Source of the DNA: Burkholderiales bacterium
Lineage (GTDB): Bacteria; Pseudomonadota; Gammaproteobacteria; Burkholderiales; Burkholderiaceae
DNA: 7,786 nt
Assembly (NCBI GenBank): GCA_947447845.1
Contig: CANFNO010000114.1
Location: 1-7,786, forward strand
Direction: 5' to 3'
Shown: positions 5,438 to 7,786 of the stretch, in pieces
Position numbering within the stretch: position 1 is the stretch's first letter
Layout of the letters: the number at the start of each line of letters is the position of its first letter
Notes under the pieces: generated by a model
The model's database searches: none
What the model was told of the DNA's origin: nothing
Seen by the model: only the letters and a program-made list of their open reading frames with translations
Program-made: the position numbers and the translations under genes

Positions 5438-6874
5438 TCAAGCGTGTGCAACTGCGGTTGGAACTGCAACATTCACAGCACGACCATTGGTAGCGGTCTT
5501 CAGTGTGTTCCACAACATGATCAACATGCCGGTCAGGTACAGCAGACCGCCTAGCAGACGCAGAACATAGAAGGGGTAGGTTGCTTTTACGCTTTCAACA
5601 AACGTGTAAGTCAGAGTTCCATCTGGGTTAATGGCGCGCCACATAAGACCCTGCATCACGCCGGCAATCCACATTGCAGCGATGTAAATCACGATACCGA
5701 TAGTGGCAGTCCAGAAGTGGACTTCAACGGCCTTAACAGAATACATCTGCTTTTGGCCGAACAGCTTGGGGATCAGGTAGTACATCGAACCCATGGTCAC
5801 CAGACCCACCCAGCCTAGAGCGCCGGAGTGCACGTGGCCGACTGTCCAGTCGGTGTAATGGCTCAAGGCGTTTACGGTCTTGATGGACATCATTGGACCT
5901 TCGAAGGTCGACATACCATAGAACGACAAGGACACGATCAGGAAGCGCAGGATCGGGTCATCGCGCAGTTTGTGCCAAGCGCCGGAAAGGGTCATCACAC
6001 CGTTGATCATGCCGCCCCAGCTAGGTGCCAAAAGAATCAGAGAGAACACCATGCCGACGGACTGTGTCCAATCAGGCAGAGCGGTGTAGTGCAGATGGTG
6101 AGGACCCGCCCACATATAAGTAAAGATCAGTGCCCAAAAGTGGACGATGGAGAGGCGGTAGCTGTAAACGGGACGACCAGCTTGCTTGGGGATGAAGTAA
6201 TACATCATGCCCAGGAAACCTGCTGTCAAGAAAAAGCCCACTGCATTGTGACCGTACCACCATTGCACCATGGCATCCTGGACACCTGCGTAGGCAGAGT
6301 AGGACTTCATCGCGCCGACCGGTATGGCTGCACTATTTACAAGGTGCAGCAATGCCACAGCAAGAATGAAAGCACCGTAGAACCAGTTGGCCACATAGAT
6401 GTGACGAACCTTACGGGTACCGACTGTTCCAAAGAACACCACTGCAAACGCCACCCAGACCAAAGTGATCAGGATGTCAATTGGCCATTCCAGCTCGGCG
6501 TATTCCTTGCCTGAGGTGTAACCCAAGGGCAGAGAAACAGCAGCCAGAAGAATGACAAGTTGCCAGCCCCAGAAGGTGAAGGCGGCCAACTTGTCGCTAA
6601 AGATACGAACTTGGCAAGTGCGTTGCACTACGTAGTAGCAAGTTGAAAAAAGTCCGCAACCGCCGAACGCGAAAATCACCGCATTGGTATGCAGTGGGCG
6701 CAGTCGCCCATACGTGAGCCACGGGATCCCGAGATTGAGCTCAGGCCACGCCAACTGGGCAGCAATGATCACGCCAACGAGCATGCCCACTACCCCCCAA
6801 ACTACCGTCATGACGGCGAATTGCCTTACAACAGTATCGTTGTAAAGCTCGGCTTTCTGATTTGCAAATGCCAT
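5438..6874 (-). CDS. ccoN: cbb3-type cytochrome c oxidase, catalytic subunit I
   Basis: CcoN is the haem-copper subunit that reduces oxygen to water with high affinity and pumps protons in the inner membrane. The product is 478 residues with about 12 hydrophobic helices. Metal ligands are all visible: His62 and His349 for low-spin haem b, His347 for the high-spin haem, and His209, His259 and His260 for CuB. Tyr253, six residues before His259, is at the place of the cross-linked tyrosine of C-family oxidases, and Glu325 (STFEGPMMS) matches the conserved glutamate near haem b3. These positions are two higher than in the Pseudomonas stutzeri enzyme as I recall its numbering. The ATG at 6874 has GAGG six to seven bases upstream. 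An FNR box lies about 60 bases upstream, and ccoO follows after 14 bases. No key residue is missing. Confidence 0.98.
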   Translation of the reverse strand: MAFANQKAELYNDTVVRQFAVMTVVWGVVGMLVGVIIAAQLAWPELNLGIPWLTYGRLRPLHTNAVIFAFGGCGLFSTCYYVVQRTCQVRIFSDKLAAFTFWGWQLVILLAAVSLPLGYTSGKEYAELEWPIDILITLVWVAFAVVFFGTVGTRKVRHIYVANWFYGAFILAVALLHLVNSAAIPVGAMKSYSAYAGVQDAMVQWWYGHNAVGFFLTAGFLGMMYYFIPKQAGRPVYSYRLSIVHFWALIFTYMWAGPHHLHYTALPDWTQSVGMVFSLILLAPSWGGMINGVMTLSGAWHKLRDDPILRFLIVSLSFYGMSTFEGPMMSIKTVNALSHYTDWTVGHVHSGALGWVGLVTMGSMYYLIPKLFGQKQMYSVKAVEVHFWTATIGIVIYIAAMWIAGVMQGLMWRAINPDGTLTYTFVESVKATYPFYVLRLLGGLLYLTGMLIMLWNTLKTATNGRAVNVAVPTAVAHA

Positions 6875-6911
6875 AGTTACCTCTTCATTGTTTAACCTGT
6901 TTCAAGTTTCT

Positions 6912-6924
6912 TGTGACTGTCACA
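6912..6924. promoter_or_regulatory. Perfect palindrome TGTGAC-T-GTCACA in the ccoN promoter
   Basis: A 6-bp inverted repeat with one central base, 38 bases upstream of the ccoN ATG. If the FNR box at 6933-6946 acts as a class II site (-41.5), the palindrome is centred near -20, between the -35 and -10 regions, where a repressor would block transcription. It resembles a CRP/FNR-type motif (TGTGA/TCACA) but with three bases between the half-sites instead of six, so it is not a standard CRP site. The binding protein is unknown. Confidence 0.4.
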
Positions 6925-6927
6925 TTG

Positions 6928-6953
6928 CGAGGTTGACCAAAATCAAAACCTCG
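6928..6953. repeat. Inverted repeat CGAGGTT-N12-AACCTCG around the ccoN FNR box
   Basis: CGAGGTT (6928-6934) and AACCTCG (6947-6953) are perfect 7-bp inverted repeats centred at 6940.5, one base from the FNR box centre at 6939.5, and overlapping its outer bases. As RNA it could form a small stem after ccoS, but no U tract follows on either strand, so it is not an intrinsic terminator. It may extend the symmetric operator or be a chance outcome of a palindrome in a short promoter. Confidence 0.4.
6933..6946. promoter_or_regulatory. FNR box upstream of ccoN
   Basis: Read on the minus strand the site is TTGATTTTGGTCAA, nine of ten matches to TTGAT-N4-ATCAA. It is in the 131-base gap between ccoS and ccoN, about 59 bases before the ccoN ATG, and is the likely target of the FNR encoded at 2433-3221 for low-oxygen induction of ccoNOQPH. 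A class II spacing predicts transcription near 6898 and a -10 element near 6905-6910, where the sequence is only GAAACT (three of six), so the core promoter is poor and would depend on an activator. Confidence 0.85.
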
Positions 6954-7005
6954 GCAAGAAAATTGAAGATTTGTAAAGAATACCGCCGAACTGCCCGCGA
7001 GGCTT

Positions 7006-7143
7006 TCATGAATCTTTCAAAATGCGCTCGCCTTCTCGCTCAATGTCCTCGAACTGACCACGATCAATGGCCCACCACAGGCCGCCGAGGATGAAAAACA
7101 CCAAAACCACTGAAAGTGGAATCAATAAATACAGGATGTCCAT
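7006..7143 (-). CDS. ccoS: cbb3-type oxidase assembly protein CcoS
   Basis: A 45-residue protein found by direct translation after ccoI. It begins MDILYLLIPLSV, has one transmembrane helix at about 3-25 ending in FFILGGLWWAIDRGQF, and then an acidic/basic tail with DIEREGERIL. This is the CcoS pattern: CcoS is needed for insertion of haem b and CuB into CcoN. The ATG at 7143 has a strong AAGGAG (7148-7153) four bases upstream and sits 23 bases after the ccoI stop, so the two genes form a unit. After its stop comes the ccoN promoter region with no clear terminator, so transcription may read into ccoN. Confidence 0.93.
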   Translation of the reverse strand: MDILYLLIPLSVVLVFFILGGLWWAIDRGQFEDIEREGERILKDS

Positions 7144-7166
7144 TCAACTCCTTTGTGCATCTGCAT

Positions 7167-7786
7167 CTAACGGTTCAGACGCAACGCATTAACAATCACC
7201 ACCAAAGAACTACAAGCCATACCAAGGCCTGCCAGCCAAGCCGGAAGTTGACCCGCAACCGCCAATGGCACACAAGCGGCGTTATACAACAGTGCCCACC
7301 ACAGGTTCTGGCGCACGACAAGCATAGTCTTTCGTGCCAGTTGAACTGCATGCACAACAGACCACAGGCGTTCACCCAAAACTACAAAATCAGACTGCGC
7401 TTGTGCTAAAGGCACTGCCTGTCCAAAGGCAATGGAAACATGGGCACCCGCCAACACCGGGCCATCATTCAAACCATCGCCCACCATCAGTACCTTGCGC
7501 CCCAGCGCCTGCATATCGCGCAGAGCCGCTAGTTTTCCCGAGGGCGAGCAAGCACCCTTGGCATTTTTAATTCCAGCGGACTGGGCGATGCGCTGGACCG
7601 ACTCATTGTCGTCACCCGAAAGCAAATGCACGTCTATACCTGCTTGGGTGAGCGCGGCCACGGCCTGTGCGGCTTCGGGTCGCAACTGCTCACGCATTTC
7701 AAAGCTGGCTAGCCAACCCTGCGCACCTGACAGGTGCACACGAAAATCCCCGTCTGGCGCGGATTCCAGGCCACAAAATGCGCTTG
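7167..7786 (-). CDS. ccoI: Copper-transporting P1B-type ATPase CcoI, C-terminal part
   Basis: The frame is open to the right edge, so only the last roughly 205 residues are seen; the N-terminal metal-binding domain, the CPC membrane motif and the DKTGT phosphorylation site lie outside. Visible are the end of the P and N domains: LLSGDDNESVQRIA (the TGD-type motif as SGD), the P-x-x-K loop as C-S-P-S-G-K-L, the hinge motif MVGDGLNDGPVLAGA with GDGxND, and two C-terminal helices with YN-x5-PLA and M-A-C-S-S-L in the last one (the Cu site of P1B ATPases), ending NALRLNR. CcoI supplies copper to the cbb3 oxidase. Its identity as CcoI rather than a general CopA rests on the ccoS neighbour and the GPVLAGAHVS style of the hinge. 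It ends 23 bases before ccoS. Confidence 0.9.
   Translation of the reverse strand, partial: SAFCGLESAPDGDFRVHLSGAQGWLASFEMREQLRPEAAQAVAALTQAGIDVHLLSGDDNESVQRIAQSAGIKNAKGACSPSGKLAALRDMQALGRKVLMVGDGLNDGPVLAGAHVSIAFGQAVPLAQAQSDFVVLGERLWSVVHAVQLARKTMLVVRQNLWWALLYNAACVPLAVAGQLPAWLAGLGMACSSLVVIVNALRLNR

Noticed and set aside
5828..6514. 228-codon open frame on the plus strand opposite ccoN
   Set aside because: It is fully antisense to a well conserved gene, has no recognisable domain, and its composition is rich in His/Gln as expected of a shadow frame.
6949..7002. CCTCG (6949-6953) paired with CGAGG (6998-7002) as a terminator after ccoS
   Set aside because: The stem is only 5 bp with a 44-base loop and no U tract; the closer inverted repeat at 6928-6953 uses the same arm better.

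Overview
This window is a microaerobic/anaerobic respiration locus. It looks like a betaproteobacterium of the order Burkholderiales, probably close to Comamonadaceae; this is inferred from the gene order and the style of the proteins, not from a database search. All genes except fnr lie on the minus strand, so the transcription story reads from the right end of the window to the left.

Right end (about 7786 to 7006): the C-terminal part of the copper-transporting P1B-ATPase CcoI, followed by the tiny membrane protein CcoS. Both serve assembly of cbb3 oxidase. A 131-base gap (6875-7005) follows with a near-consensus FNR box, a concentric inverted repeat and a separate perfect palindrome. The structural genes ccoN, ccoO, ccoQ and ccoP (6874 to 3711) are tightly packed (14-20 base gaps). 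They encode the whole cbb3-type cytochrome c oxidase: the haem-copper catalytic subunit, the monohaem and dihaem cytochromes c, and the small CcoQ. CcoQ (47 aa) and CcoS (45 aa) are short genes found by direct translation.

Middle (3710 to 3222): ccoP is followed by about 100 bases with an imperfect hairpin and then ccoH (FixH family). The gene that usually sits between ccoP and ccoH, ccoG (rdxA), is absent here. A strong hairpin with A and T tracts on its two sides ends both ccoH and the converging fnr.

Left half: fnr (+) encodes an oxygen sensor with the four expected iron-sulfur cysteines. It is divergent from hemN (-), the oxygen-independent coproporphyrinogen III oxidase. The 146-base gap between them holds a perfect FNR box (TTGAT-N4-ATCAA), positioned for class II activation of hemN, and a weaker box overlapping the probable fnr start of transcription. 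Downstream of hemN is a six-helix TauE/SafE (COG2836-like) membrane protein with a Cys/His-rich first helix, a likely metal-handling accessory. The left edge holds the first 36 codons of a gene I do not recognise.

Together: FNR senses oxygen loss, switches on the high-affinity oxidase and oxygen-independent haem synthesis, and CcoI, CcoS, CcoH and possibly the TauE/SafE protein supply copper and assembly help. I see no new defence, mobile or catalytic system; the points worth a second look are regulatory details and the missing ccoG. No intergenic stretch exceeds 300 bases, and I saw no tRNA, rRNA, CRISPR array or insertion sequence.
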